A stretch of 64,000 bases of DNA, taken from assembly GCA_017303415.1 (NCBI GenBank), contig JAFLBJ010000001.1, positions 3,038,001 through 3,102,000 of the forward strand, read 5' to 3'. How positions within the stretch are numbered: the first letter of the stretch is position 1; every line of letters starts with the position of its first letter. Positions 42,380 through 51,019 of the stretch are shown one piece after another. The stretch comes from Chitinophagales bacterium. Its GTDB lineage: Bacteria; Bacteroidota; Bacteroidia; Chitinophagales; Chitinophagaceae. The notes under the pieces are model-generated. The model saw only the letters and a program-made list of their open reading frames with translations. It had not been told where the DNA came from and ran no database searches. The position numbers and the translations under genes are program-made.

Positions 42380-43789
42380 TTAAAAAGGAAAAGTCAATTG
42401 AACACCGGAGAAATGGCTGGCTTTAAGATCACCGACCTCTTTTTTGTAAAAACTATGCAAGCCCGCCTGGTAGGTTAACCCGATACCGAGGGGATGTCTG
42501 GATGCATTGAACAAACTTGTACCAAAACCAAGCTGGAGTTGCCATTGGCTCTTTCGTACCTGGTCGCGGTCATCAAAATAACCATATCCTCCATATACGA
42601 GTCCACGGGCCTTAATGACCTGACCATACAGGAGTCCGGTTTCAAGTTGCAACGGCAGGTTTTTGCTTTTCCCGATCTTCCACATCATGGACATGGGTAA
42701 TTCAAGTACCAGGTAACGGGAACGGAAGTTGGTGAATGTTCCTCCCCGATAGAATCCGGCCGATTGATCACTTAAGGAAAAATTTGGGCTGGCGGCGCTA
42801 TCGCGGTAGGCCCCTACCTGGCGATCATGACTATACTGAGCAAATCCGAGGCCTGTTTTAAAATAATGCTTTGGTCCAACCGGGAATTGCCTGCCCACCA
42901 TAAACCCATACGAAAATGCAGCTTTGGGAAGTGTTTCGGAGATGATTGTCGCATTGGAATTACCGGTTCCACTTCCGGGGCCGTTAAGATTTCCCGCAAA
43001 TGCTTTTTCGGAGGTCCCTCCAAAAAGCGGATCAGCTATATTGTAACCACCTGCTTTAACAGCGAATATCCATTTCGGAGACCGACGGGAAGAAGGCTTA
43101 ATAATTGAAGGAGATTTGGCATCAAGCGTTTCCATCCAATGAAATCCGGAGGAGAACCAACCATTCTTTAATGATTCAGGTTGAACTTTGAATAGGTTAG
43201 CGGGTGCTATACTGCGTTTTACCTGATCTGTGATTTCCGGTAAGGTATTTCTTTCCAGCACTGGTTTCCCGGCTGAAATTTCCTCCGCGGAGTTAATAAA
43301 CCCAACGCTTTCGTTTACTGATTCAGGATTGGTTACATTTTTATCTTTTAATGGTTTAATGGTAATTGATCTCTTCCTTTCAATGGCCAATTCGGGTGAA
43401 GCGGTTATCTTTTCAGGTGCGGTTATCTGTTCAGGTCGGGAAGAAAGTTCCGATGCATTTTTCCCAGCCTTTTCCTTTGGCGTTGGTAAGGTGTTGGCTC
43501 CCGGGTCAACTGTCATGTTCGAACTTTCCTGCTCTTTCTTTATCGCTTCTTTGACTGTTGTGGGCTGTACGGTGGTCAGTTCGGAGGATGCGTTGGAGTC
43601 CGGTCTATTCAAGAGAAAATAGGTAGCCATTGCTCCCCCGAGCAGGATGGGTAGCAACCAGAAAAGAAAACGACGGCGTTTTCTCTCCCGGATCTTTTCC
43701 TCCACGATCAGCCATACATCATCGGAGGGAGGAAGCTTGAATCCCTCCATCTCTTCCTGTACTCTTTTTTCAAAATTATTGGTCGGCAT
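42380..43789 (-). CDS. Dual-membrane-spanning anti-sigma-like protein (Dma-type)
   Basis: A 469-residue protein with three parts: a cytoplasmic N-domain (1-40, VQEEMEGFKLPPSDDVWLIV then a basic KIRERKRRR), one transmembrane helix (41-60, FLFWLLPILLGGAMATYFLL), and a long disordered Ser/Thr/Pro/Lys linker (about 61-235). A C-terminal outer-membrane beta-barrel follows (about 240-469, WIFAVKAGGYNIADPLFGGT ... GVQLTFPF). One polypeptide thus appears to reach from cytoplasm to outer membrane. This layout fits the Dma class of anti-sigma factors known from Bacteroides thetaiotaomicron. It overlaps the sigma gene by 14 nt, and that coupling supports sigma sequestration by the N-domain. Confidence 0.82.
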   Translation of the reverse strand: MPTNNFEKRVQEEMEGFKLPPSDDVWLIVEEKIRERKRRRFLFWLLPILLGGAMATYFLLNRPDSNASSELTTVQPTTVKEAIKKEQESSNMTVDPGANTLPTPKEKAGKNASELSSRPEQITAPEKITASPELAIERKRSITIKPLKDKNVTNPESVNESVGFINSAEEISAGKPVLERNTLPEITDQVKRSIAPANLFKVQPESLKNGWFSSGFHWMETLDAKSPSIIKPSSRRSPKWIFAVKAGGYNIADPLFGGTSEKAFAGNLNGPGSGTGNSNATIISETLPKAAFSYGFMVGRQFPVGPKHYFKTGLGFAQYSHDRQVGAYRDSAASPNFSLSDQSAGFYRGGTFTNFRSRYLVLELPMSMMWKIGKSKNLPLQLETGLLYGQVIKARGLVYGGYGYFDDRDQVRKSQWQLQLGFGTSLFNASRHPLGIGLTYQAGLHSFYKKEVGDLKASHFSGVQLTFPF

Positions 43790-44339
43790 ACGATCCGGTT
43801 TTATAATTGATCTGATTTTTTCTATCCAGCCAGGCGATCAGCAGGCTTCTGGCACGTGCATATTGGGATCGGGATGTACCCTCATGGATACCCAGCAATT
43901 TGCCGATCTCAACATGCGTATATCCCTCTACGGCATAAAGGTTAAATATGGTCTGGTATCCCAGTGGTAATTGGCGGATCAATTCTGCCAGTTCCTTTCC
44001 ACTTACCCGCCATTCCGGGTCTTCATCGGACACCGGATGAAGACCTTCGTTTTCGAAAGAAAGCTCTTGCCGGTAATGTCTGTTCTTCTTCAGGTAATTA
44101 AGCGCCGTGGTCACCATGATACGTCTTACCCAGGCGCCTAATTCACCATCAAACCGGTATTGATCCAGGTGATGAAAAACCTTAACAAAGCCTTCCTGAA
44201 GAATATCCTCTGCATCGGTAATGGACTTGGTATAACGATAGCACAGACCCAACATACTTTCAGCGTAACGCTCGTAAAGCAGTCGTTGGGCCTCAGGCTT
44301 TCGCCGAAGACATTCTTTTACCAGTTTCCTTTCATCCAT
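43776..44339 (-). CDS. ECF RNA polymerase sigma factor
   Basis: A 187-residue sigma-70 family factor: region 2 (about 10-85: AQRLLYERYAESMLGLCYRY, DAEDILQEGFVKVFHHLDQY, GAWVRRIMVTTALNYLK) and region 4 (about 115-165: IRQLPLGYQTIFNLYAVEGY, VEIGKLLGIHEGTSRSQYAR). First gene of a four-gene minus-strand unit with the Dma-like protein, LVIVD lipoprotein and barrel. It is probably held inactive at the inner membrane by the overlapping downstream gene's product and released on an outer-membrane signal. Its promoter region is the divergent gap with bioA. Regulon unknown. Confidence 0.93.
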   Translation of the reverse strand: MDERKLVKECLRRKPEAQRLLYERYAESMLGLCYRYTKSITDAEDILQEGFVKVFHHLDQYRFDGELGAWVRRIMVTTALNYLKKNRHYRQELSFENEGLHPVSDEDPEWRVSGKELAELIRQLPLGYQTIFNLYAVEGYTHVEIGKLLGIHEGTSRSQYARARSLLIAWLDRKNQINYKTGSYADQ

Positions 44340-44486
44340 GGATTTTCAATAAAAACACACCCCTGGGTGGGAATTATTGATGATTGATTGCTGATTATTA
44401 ATTTTTATACAAATAGGTGACAACGCGCTTCTCTCGTTCGTTGCACCCACCCTATCCTATTTTTTAGTTCGTTGAAAATGAATGAG

Positions 44487-44494
44487 TAATTTTG
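44487..44494 (+). promoter_or_regulatory. -7 element (TAATTTTG) of bioA
   Basis: An exact TAnnTTTG match ending only 3 nt before the bioA ATG (44498), so the transcript would start at or near the start codon. Confidence 0.45.
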
Positions 44495-44497
44495 AAT

Positions 44498-45748
44498 ATG
44501 GATTCGATCTCCCAAAGGGATGGCCGTTTTCTCTGGCATCCTTATACCCAGCACCGCCTGGCGGCACCGTTTACTCCCATCACCCGGGCCAAAGGCTCTT
44601 ATCTATTTGACGAGTCGGGAACCCCCTTGCTGGATGCGATCAGCAGTTGGTGGACCACTCTGCATGGGCATGGACACCCCTATATCGCCCAAAAGATACA
44701 TGAACAAGCCCTGAACCTGGAGCATGTCATCTTTGCCGGCTTTACCCACGAACCCGCGGTGAATCTTGCCGGTCGCCTATTGCCCCTGCTTCCCGGGGAT
44801 ATGAGCCGCCTCTTTTTTTCCGATAATGGTTCCACAGCGGTGGAAGTAGCTTTGAAAATGGCGATCCAGTTTCATCAGAATCAGGGCCGGCCAAATAGAA
44901 AAAAGATCCTCGCGCTTCAACATGCCTATCATGGAGACACATTTGGAGCCATGAGTGTAAGTGAACGCGGCTTGTTTACCCAGCCCTTCAATGGGCATTT
45001 ATTTCCGGTGGAATTCGTGGATATTCCAACGGAGGAAGATGAATCCTGGAAACTTCCTTCCCTATCCTGGGAGGAGATCGCCTGTATCATATACGAACCT
45101 GTTGTACAGGGAGCGGGAGGTATGCGGATGTATCACCTGCCCTCATTGGAAAAGCTTCTTACCCAATGCAGGGATCAAGGAATATTATTGATCGCTGATG
45201 AAGTGATGACCGGTTTTGGCCGGACAGGTACCCTCTTTGCCAGTGAACAGATTCAGGTTTTACCTGATATCGTTTGTATGTCAAAAGGTTTGACAGGAGG
45301 TACCTTACCTATGGCCCTCACCGCCTGCCGGGAATTTATCTATGAAGCCTTTCTGCAGGAAGACAGGCTAAAGACCTTTTTCCATGGCCATTCCTTTACT
45401 GCCAATCCGATAGGTTGTGCTTCTGCCCTGGCCAGTCTTGATCTGTTACAGGATGCGGCATGCCAGGAACAGATTAGATTGATCGTAACCCGTCACCGCC
45501 AAAAAGTGGAGCAATGGAAGTCGGAAGGACGGTTTCTCCAACCACGTAGTGCAGGTACCATTCTGGCCTTTGAAGTAGAGGACAAAGAGAATAATTACCT
45601 CAATACCCGGAAGGAAGCGATCATGCAAATGGCACTAAAAAAGGGGGTGCTATTGCGCCCCCTTGGAAATACGGTTTATTGTATGCCTCCCTATTCAACG
45701 AACCAGGAAGAGCTTGATCTGATCTACCGGGTCATGGAAATGATCTGA
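44498..45748 (+). CDS. bioA: Adenosylmethionine-8-amino-7-oxononanoate aminotransferase
   Basis: Converts 7-keto-8-aminopelargonate to 7,8-diaminopelargonate in biotin synthesis, using S-adenosylmethionine as amino donor; cytoplasmic PLP enzyme, class III aminotransferase. The 416 residues show FLWHPYTQH (N-terminal BioA hallmark), SSWWTTLHGHGHPYIAQ, LFFSDNGSTAVEVALKMA, LIADEVMTGFGRTG, and CMSKGLTGGTLPMALT with the PLP Lys near 263. VLLRPLGNTVYCMPPY lies at the end. No other bio gene is in the window. It is transcribed away from the ECF sigma operon. Confidence 0.95.
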   Translation: MDSISQRDGRFLWHPYTQHRLAAPFTPITRAKGSYLFDESGTPLLDAISSWWTTLHGHGHPYIAQKIHEQALNLEHVIFAGFTHEPAVNLAGRLLPLLPGDMSRLFFSDNGSTAVEVALKMAIQFHQNQGRPNRKKILALQHAYHGDTFGAMSVSERGLFTQPFNGHLFPVEFVDIPTEEDESWKLPSLSWEEIACIIYEPVVQGAGGMRMYHLPSLEKLLTQCRDQGILLIADEVMTGFGRTGTLFASEQIQVLPDIVCMSKGLTGGTLPMALTACREFIYEAFLQEDRLKTFFHGHSFTANPIGCASALASLDLLQDAACQEQIRLIVTRHRQKVEQWKSEGRFLQPRSAGTILAFEVEDKENNYLNTRKEAIMQMALKKGVLLRPLGNTVYCMPPYSTNQEELDLIYRVMEMI

Positions 45749-45752
45749 ACGA

Positions 45753-46262
45753 TCATTTGATCATGACACTGGCCTGCTTGTCGCCCCAGTTGATCGTCAT
45801 CTTTCCGTTCTTGTCAATCGTATAGGTGAGTTTCTCTGAAAAAGTTCCTTTCTCGGTTTTAGCCGGAATCCGAGCCACATCATCAGATTCTTTATAGCTA
45901 TACGCACCCCATTGGTCCCAGGTTTTGTTGAAAATAAATGTCCAGGCATCATTGTCTCCAACGATCACAAAGAACCCATATTTACCTGCTTTTAAAGCCT
46001 GGCCTTCGATGGTGAGATCCTTGTCTGTTTCAAATACGGTGGCTTTATTGGCACCGGCTCTCCACACTTTGCCCGACATGGGTTCAAGGTTATCGCCAAT
46101 GGTCCTTCCCTTTACAGATGGCTGTCCATAACTCACGGTTACAGTAGCTCCATTATCCAGTGTTTGTTTGGCGGTAGCGGCAGGACTGGCAGGGGGGTTG
46201 CCTTGTCCACAAGCGACCAGACTAATACTGGCAGCAACAAATAAAGAAAATAGTGATTTCAT
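45753..46262 (-). CDS. DUF2911 family lipoprotein
   Basis: A 169-residue lipoprotein with signal MKSLFSLFVAASISLVAC (Cys18) and a beta-sandwich domain with the DUF2911 pattern: VTVSYGQPSVKGRTIGDNLE, VWRAGANKATVFETDKDLTI, GKYGFFVIVGDNDAWTFIFN and NKTWDQWGAYSYKESDDVA. The family is widespread in Bacteroidota; no function is proven. Convergent with bioA, only 4 nt apart. The upstream 170 nt is AT-rich and without a recognisable gene. Confidence 0.9.
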   Translation of the reverse strand: MKSLFSLFVAASISLVACGQGNPPASPAATAKQTLDNGATVTVSYGQPSVKGRTIGDNLEPMSGKVWRAGANKATVFETDKDLTIEGQALKAGKYGFFVIVGDNDAWTFIFNKTWDQWGAYSYKESDDVARIPAKTEKGTFSEKLTYTIDKNGKMTINWGDKQASVMIK

Positions 46263-46435
46263 GGTTTTTAAATTTTATTAAAATTAGTGAATTTAGATTT
46301 ACTGAAAAGAACAAGAGAACTTATAAGAATTCCTGAATATAGATTATTGATTATTACCAATGCTGAAACTATGTTTATTTCATTAAAACAATAATTAATA
46401 ATAAACAATCAATAGTCAAAAAGTAACAATCCGTG

Positions 46436-46927
46436 TTATTCTGATACCTCCTTCAGCCGCGCCAACCCCTTTTCCATCTGGACTCCATACAGGCTTTCAT
46501 AAAACAGACTGGAGAATTTTTCCCAGGGATACCACCCGAGTTTAAAATCCATATACCATTGAACGGTCAATGAATCCTGTTGTCCAATATGCATCAGTTT
46601 CCAACCGCTTTCGAGAGACCGGCCACTTTCGGAACGCATGGTACTCAGAATTTGGTCAGGGGTACGTTCTGTGATTCGAATACCCGTTCCTTTTATTTGG
46701 AGGGAGTCCGATCCGATAAAGGAAGGCGTCTCGCCTGATTCAGAAAGTATGGGATACCAGGAAGGCCACTCCTTCAGGACCGCTATCCGCTGATAGACGC
46801 TATCCTTTGGCGCAGCAATATTAACAGCCTTGGATATGCGCAAATGACCCGGAATAAAAAGGGAGATCACGGTAGCCAGTAAAAAAAAGGCAAGGAGACT
46901 GACAAAGGCAAGTTTGATGAGTTTCAT
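46436..46927 (-). CDS. SRPBCC (START-like) family protein
   Basis: A 163-residue protein: N-terminal helix (FVSLLAFFLLATVISLF, about 8-24) that anchors it or acts as a signal, then a helix-grip SRPBCC domain (about 35-160): SVYQRIAVLKEWPSWYPIL, ISSDSLQIKG-like strand, WYMDFKLGWYPWEKFSSLFY, and the long C-terminal helix. Such domains hold hydrophobic ligands such as lipids. It begins 4 nt after the ABC-permease stop and is co-directional with sppA, so a membrane-lipid role is plausible but unproven. Confidence 0.85.
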   Translation of the reverse strand: MKLIKLAFVSLLAFFLLATVISLFIPGHLRISKAVNIAAPKDSVYQRIAVLKEWPSWYPILSESGETPSFIGSDSLQIKGTGIRITERTPDQILSTMRSESGRSLESGWKLMHIGQQDSLTVQWYMDFKLGWYPWEKFSSLFYESLYGVQMEKGLARLKEVSE

Positions 46928-46931
46928 ATTG

Positions 46932-48041
46932 TTATTCCCAACGGAAAACTTTTATAGCCAGAAAATAGATCGCGATACCCCAAATACCCAGTATACCGAT
47001 CTGTTTCCAACAGGCAGATAAATGAGCCCCTTCAAAGGCCACATTTCGCATGGCATCGTTCAGGTGCTTGAGCGGGAGAATATCAGCGATCGTTTTTAAC
47101 CAGGTCGGAAATGCATCGGTGGTAAAAAAAGTACCTCCCAGCAAAAACTGGGGCAATGTGATCAGGTTGGCAAAGGGAGGGATCACACTTTCATTCTTAG
47201 CAAGACCACTGACCACAAAACCAAATCCCATAAAAACGATCAACCCGATCAGGCTGAGTACCATCAGTTCCAAAAAAGTAACAAACCCGTTAACCAGGGT
47301 AAATTTAAAGGCATAATGTCCGATGAGCAGGATGACCACTGCAGTGATCATACCAAACAACACCCGGCTTATTCCCTCTCCTAAAACGATATAGGTGCGG
47401 TTGATGGGAGTAGCAAAAAAACGTTTCAGCACCAGGGTCTGGCGGAGATTAAAGAATATGAAAGCCACACCAAATACACCCGCACTCAGCAAGGAGAACC
47501 CCAATTGACCGGGCAGGATAAAATCGATGGTACGATAAATACGCCCCGGGATCTTCGTCACTTCATTACTGATCGTAGCAACTGTTGGTACATTTCCCAA
47601 TTCTTGTTTGTCGAGCGTTTTGACCACACTTTCAAGTAAAGACCTCAGCACTTGTATATTCTGAGGGTTTACTGCCTCCGATGTTTCAAGATGAATGATA
47701 TAGGCCGGAGAGGCTTGTATCCTGTTCTTTTCAATATTCACAATCGCCGTCATCCTGCCTTTTTCAAGATCTTCGCGTACAGAAGCCGTATCCTTGTCTA
47801 CAATGGTGATCCCCTGCCAGCTCTTGATCGCATAATATAATTTACTGGTGGTATCGCTTTTTGGTGAAAGAGCAATCCGTACGGAAATGCGGCCACTGCT
47901 GCCCAGGAATCCAAACACGAGGATAAAAACAAGGGGGAATACAAAACTGAAAACCACAGCAGAGGGACTGCGAAAGATGGCTTTCAAACTGGCCCTTGTG
48001 ATGGCCAGCATGGCCTTAAATTGATTGTAAGGTTTCTTCAT
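46932..48041 (-). CDS. ABC-2 type transporter permease
   Basis: A 369-residue inner-membrane permease: first helix near 28-46 (VVFSFVFPLVFILVFGFLG), a large periplasmic domain (about 50-175), then five helices (from about 178) with the ABC-2 signature LGGTFFTTDAFPTWLKTIA and ADILPLKHLNDAMRNVAFEG at the C-terminus. It resembles export permeases of the DrrB/YhhJ type. No ATP-binding subunit lies nearby, so the ATPase must be encoded elsewhere. It lies between sppA (36 nt) and the SRPBCC gene (4 nt) on the same strand, a likely envelope-maintenance operon. Confidence 0.9.
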   Translation of the reverse strand: MKKPYNQFKAMLAITRASLKAIFRSPSAVVFSFVFPLVFILVFGFLGSSGRISVRIALSPKSDTTSKLYYAIKSWQGITIVDKDTASVREDLEKGRMTAIVNIEKNRIQASPAYIIHLETSEAVNPQNIQVLRSLLESVVKTLDKQELGNVPTVATISNEVTKIPGRIYRTIDFILPGQLGFSLLSAGVFGVAFIFFNLRQTLVLKRFFATPINRTYIVLGEGISRVLFGMITAVVILLIGHYAFKFTLVNGFVTFLELMVLSLIGLIVFMGFGFVVSGLAKNESVIPPFANLITLPQFLLGGTFFTTDAFPTWLKTIADILPLKHLNDAMRNVAFEGAHLSACWKQIGILGIWGIAIYFLAIKVFRWE

Positions 48042-48077
48042 GATAAGTTAGGTGGGCAAAGGTATTGGTTATATCCC

Positions 48078-49832
48078 TTACTCAAACCGGAATTGAAAAG
48101 GTATCCTGGCCTGTGGTGTACTGGTCAATTCATTGACCCTCCTCCATTCCACAAAGAGTTGCCAGTTCATAGTACCCAATTCTTCTTTCATTTTTTCCTC
48201 AAGGCCTGTTTGTGGGGCGGCACCCAGCATACGGTTCAGCCAGGACGAAGGCTCGGGATATTCTTTAACCCTGTATTCTTTCAATTTGGCCATGCTGGCC
48301 GCCGCATCCACGGCATCCTGAATGCCTCCAAAACGGTCAATCAAACCGACCTTTTTCGCAGTACCTCCACTCCATACCCTTCCCTGGGCAATGGTCTCCA
48401 CAAAGGCGGTATCCTTTTTTCTGCCATCTGCCACGCGCTCTTTAAAATGAGTATAGATCTGTTCCACTTCCGATTGGATCAGTCTTTTCTCGGTATCGTT
48501 CATGTTGCGGGTAACCGAAGGCATGTCCGCATACGGACTGGTCTTTACCCTGTCAAAACTGATACCCAATTTATCCTTGAAGAAACCTTCCATACCCGGA
48601 ATGATACTAAATACACCGATGGATCCAGTCAGGGTCATTGGACTGGCAAAGATGCTGTCTGCCGCACAGGAGATATAATATCCTCCCGAAGCGGCCACGT
48701 CGCCAAAGCTGACGATCACCGGTTTTTCTTTTTTGGCCAATTGTACCTCTCTCCAGATCAGTTCACTGGCCATGGTGCTGCCACCGCCTGAATTGACCCG
48801 GAGAACAATGGCTTTTACATTCTTATCCAGACGTGCTTTGCGGATCAATTGCTGATACGATTCGCCTCCGATGTTCTCATCATTGCCCTTGCCGTCTACA
48901 ATATCTCCTTCGGCGTAAATCAGGGCGATGCGGTCGCCTTTGAATGTTTTATAGCCCCCTGTTTTGTAGTATTTGTTGATGGAAACAAATTCCAGCTTAT
49001 CATATTTGCCAACACCCAGTCTCCCTTTGAGGGAATCTCTGACCTGGTCATCATGAATCAGGCCATCCACCAATTTTCTTTTTAATGCATCCTCCGGATA
49101 ACGGATCGATCCCGAATCGGCCCATTGGCGAAGTTGGGTGGTATCCAGGTTACGGGCATCTGCTACACGGGAAAGGAAAAGACCGTTGAGTTCCTCCAGC
49201 CAGGTACGGGTTTGCAGCCGGTTTTCCTCCGACATTTTCTCCAGCCGAAAAGGTTCCGTGGCACTCTTGAACCGACCTGCATAGAATACCTGTGCCTGTA
49301 TATTCAACTTATCGAGGGTTCCTTTGAAAAAAGCGTATTCGACAGAGAAACCTGACCATTGAAAATCACCTTGCGGGTGTATAAAAATATCGTCGGCCAC
49401 ACAGGCCACATGATAGGCTCGTTGGGTCATACGGTCTCCATAGGCCACAACAAACTTGCGGCTTTCCCGAAAATCAGCCAGAGCTTCCCGGATCTCTTCA
49501 CTTCCGGCAAATCCATTGGCGTTATTATTGGCTTTGATAAATATCCCCCGGATCAATTTGTCATCCTTCGCCTTTTTGATCAACCGGAGCACATCATACA
49601 ATCCCGGTACATCCAATTCATCATCACTGGAAAAAGCAGAAAGGGGGTTCTCTTTGGCCTGCTCACGAAAAGATTGGGACAGATCAAGCAAAAGAACCGA
49701 TCCATCGGCCACCACCGGTTTACTTTCACTGGTCAGGCCTCCAATAACTGCCGCCAAAAGAAAGAATACGACCAGGGAAAAAATAACGAGTGCCAATAGG
49801 GAGGCAAAAAACACCTTGAAGAAACTCCGCAT
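48078..49832 (-). CDS. sppA: Signal peptide peptidase SppA, 67-kDa type
   Basis: A membrane-anchored serine protease that degrades cleaved signal peptides. The 584 residues start with an N-terminal helix (8-30, VFFASLLALVIFSLVVFFLLA). The tandem S49 domains follow: N-terminal half with VFYAGRFKSATEPFR (catalytic Lys, about 190) and C-terminal half with VLRVNSGGGSTMASELIW and SFGDVAASGGYYISCAADSI (nucleophile Ser in ASGG, about 385), then ASPMTLTGSIGVF. The family usually has about 600 residues. It is the first gene of a minus-strand unit with the ABC permease and SRPBCC protein; folK is divergent. Confidence 0.95.
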   Translation of the reverse strand: MRSFFKVFFASLLALVIFSLVVFFLLAAVIGGLTSESKPVVADGSVLLLDLSQSFREQAKENPLSAFSSDDELDVPGLYDVLRLIKKAKDDKLIRGIFIKANNNANGFAGSEEIREALADFRESRKFVVAYGDRMTQRAYHVACVADDIFIHPQGDFQWSGFSVEYAFFKGTLDKLNIQAQVFYAGRFKSATEPFRLEKMSEENRLQTRTWLEELNGLFLSRVADARNLDTTQLRQWADSGSIRYPEDALKRKLVDGLIHDDQVRDSLKGRLGVGKYDKLEFVSINKYYKTGGYKTFKGDRIALIYAEGDIVDGKGNDENIGGESYQQLIRKARLDKNVKAIVLRVNSGGGSTMASELIWREVQLAKKEKPVIVSFGDVAASGGYYISCAADSIFASPMTLTGSIGVFSIIPGMEGFFKDKLGISFDRVKTSPYADMPSVTRNMNDTEKRLIQSEVEQIYTHFKERVADGRKKDTAFVETIAQGRVWSGGTAKKVGLIDRFGGIQDAVDAAASMAKLKEYRVKEYPEPSSWLNRMLGAAPQTGLEEKMKEELGTMNWQLFVEWRRVNELTSTPQARIPFQFRFE

Positions 49833-49893
49833 AAAACCAAAAATTAGATTCCATCAAAAATAAAGATATTTGAAGCGATCCATCCTGTTTGTT

Positions 49894-50385
49894 ATGAATA
49901 AGGCATACCTACTTATAGGCGGCAATTTGGGTGACCGGGAAGGAAACCTGGCCCGGGCCCGATTGGAGCTGGAGACGCAGGCCGGCACCATTGTTTTGGC
50001 CTCAGGTCTGTATGCCACAGCGGCCTGGGGAAACACAGAACAGCCTGATTTCCTGAACCAGGCCCTGGAATTGCATACAAATTTGAATGCAAGGCAACTC
50101 ATCCGCCGTATCCTGAAGATCGAAAAACAAATGGGACGTATCCGGGCAGAGAAATTCGGGCCCCGGATCATCGATATTGATATCCTGCTTTTCAATGAAG
50201 AGGTACACGATATCCCCTTCCTGAAAGTACCCCATCCGGAACTACCCAACCGCCGGTTTGCCCTGGTACCACTGGCAGCGATCGCACCACAAATTCTTCA
50301 CCCCCTTTCTGGAAAAACAGTGGCCGATCTGTTGGCTCACTGCGTCGACCAGGGAGCAGTAAAATTGGTTAGCTTAGCGACATGA
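49894..50385 (+). CDS. folK: 6-hydroxymethyl-7,8-dihydropterin pyrophosphokinase
   Basis: Transfers pyrophosphate from ATP to hydroxymethyl-dihydropterin in folate synthesis; cytoplasmic. The 163-residue protein has the HPPK signature: AYLLIGGNLGDREGNL, TAAWGNTEQPDFLNQAL, KIEKQMGRIRAEKFGPRIID (with the family RxxxxGPRxxDxD), IDIDILLFNEE and VPHPELPNRRFALVPLA. ATG 49894 is chosen over an upstream ATG at 49870 because MNKAYLLIGGN is the standard N-terminus. The stop overlaps the deoxynucleoside kinase start (ATGA). Confidence 0.95.
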   Translation: MNKAYLLIGGNLGDREGNLARARLELETQAGTIVLASGLYATAAWGNTEQPDFLNQALELHTNLNARQLIRRILKIEKQMGRIRAEKFGPRIIDIDILLFNEEVHDIPFLKVPHPELPNRRFALVPLAAIAPQILHPLSGKTVADLLAHCVDQGAVKLVSLAT

Positions 50386-51014
50386 ACTATCATTTTATTA
50401 CGATAGAAGGAAATATTGGAGCCGGTAAAACAACGCTTGCACACCTGCTAAGCCGGCACTTCAATGCCCGACTGGTATTGGAGGAGTTTGCAGACAACCC
50501 CTTTCTGCCAAAATTTTATGAGAACCCCGGGCAATTTGCCTTCCCCCTTGAACTTTTTTTCATGGCCGAACGGTACAAGCAATTAAAAGACCTTATTCAA
50601 CAAAAAGACCTGTTTCAAAATATCACGATCTCGGACTATCTCTTTACTAAATGTCTGCTCTTTGCCAAGGTCAATCTGCCCGAAGATGAATTCAGATTGT
50701 ATCAACGACTATTTGAGATCATTCACCAGCAATTGTTACAACCGGATATTCTGATCTATTTGCATGCCCCCGTTCAAAAACTTCAACAGAATATCAAGAA
50801 AAGAAACCGTTCGTACGAACAGACCATCTCCGATAATTACCTGTTCAGTTTACAGGAGACCTATACACACTATATCCGGCAACACAATATCCGGACGCTT
50901 TTTGTTGATGTCAGCAATGCTGATTTTCTGGGCAATGAAAAACATTTACAAACCATCATACAGGCGCTTGACCATGATTATGATCATGGACAGCACTTTA
51001 TAACCCTGCCCTAA
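50382..51014 (+). CDS. Deoxynucleoside kinase
   Basis: A salvage enzyme phosphorylating deoxynucleosides in the cytoplasm; 210 residues of the dNK/DCK fold. The P-loop is IEGNIGAGKTTLA (about 7-19), followed by VLEEFADNPFLPKFYENPG (the family glutamate and lid interaction), ELFFMAERYKQL, ITISDYLFTKCLLFA and PDILIYLHAPVQKLQQNI. An Arg-rich lid (KKRNRSYEQTIS) follows. Coupling to folK by a 4-nt overlap is frequent in Bacteroidota. Substrate preference (dA, dG or dC) cannot be read from sequence. Confidence 0.92.
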   Translation: MNYHFITIEGNIGAGKTTLAHLLSRHFNARLVLEEFADNPFLPKFYENPGQFAFPLELFFMAERYKQLKDLIQQKDLFQNITISDYLFTKCLLFAKVNLPEDEFRLYQRLFEIIHQQLLQPDILIYLHAPVQKLQQNIKKRNRSYEQTISDNYLFSLQETYTHYIRQHNIRTLFVDVSNADFLGNEKHLQTIIQALDHDYDHGQHFITLP

Positions 51015-51019
51015 ATCCA

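Noticed and set aside
48021-48791. Open frame of 256 codons antisense to sppA
   Set aside because: The sense strand encodes an unmistakable SppA with catalytic motifs; the antisense reading has no recognisable features.
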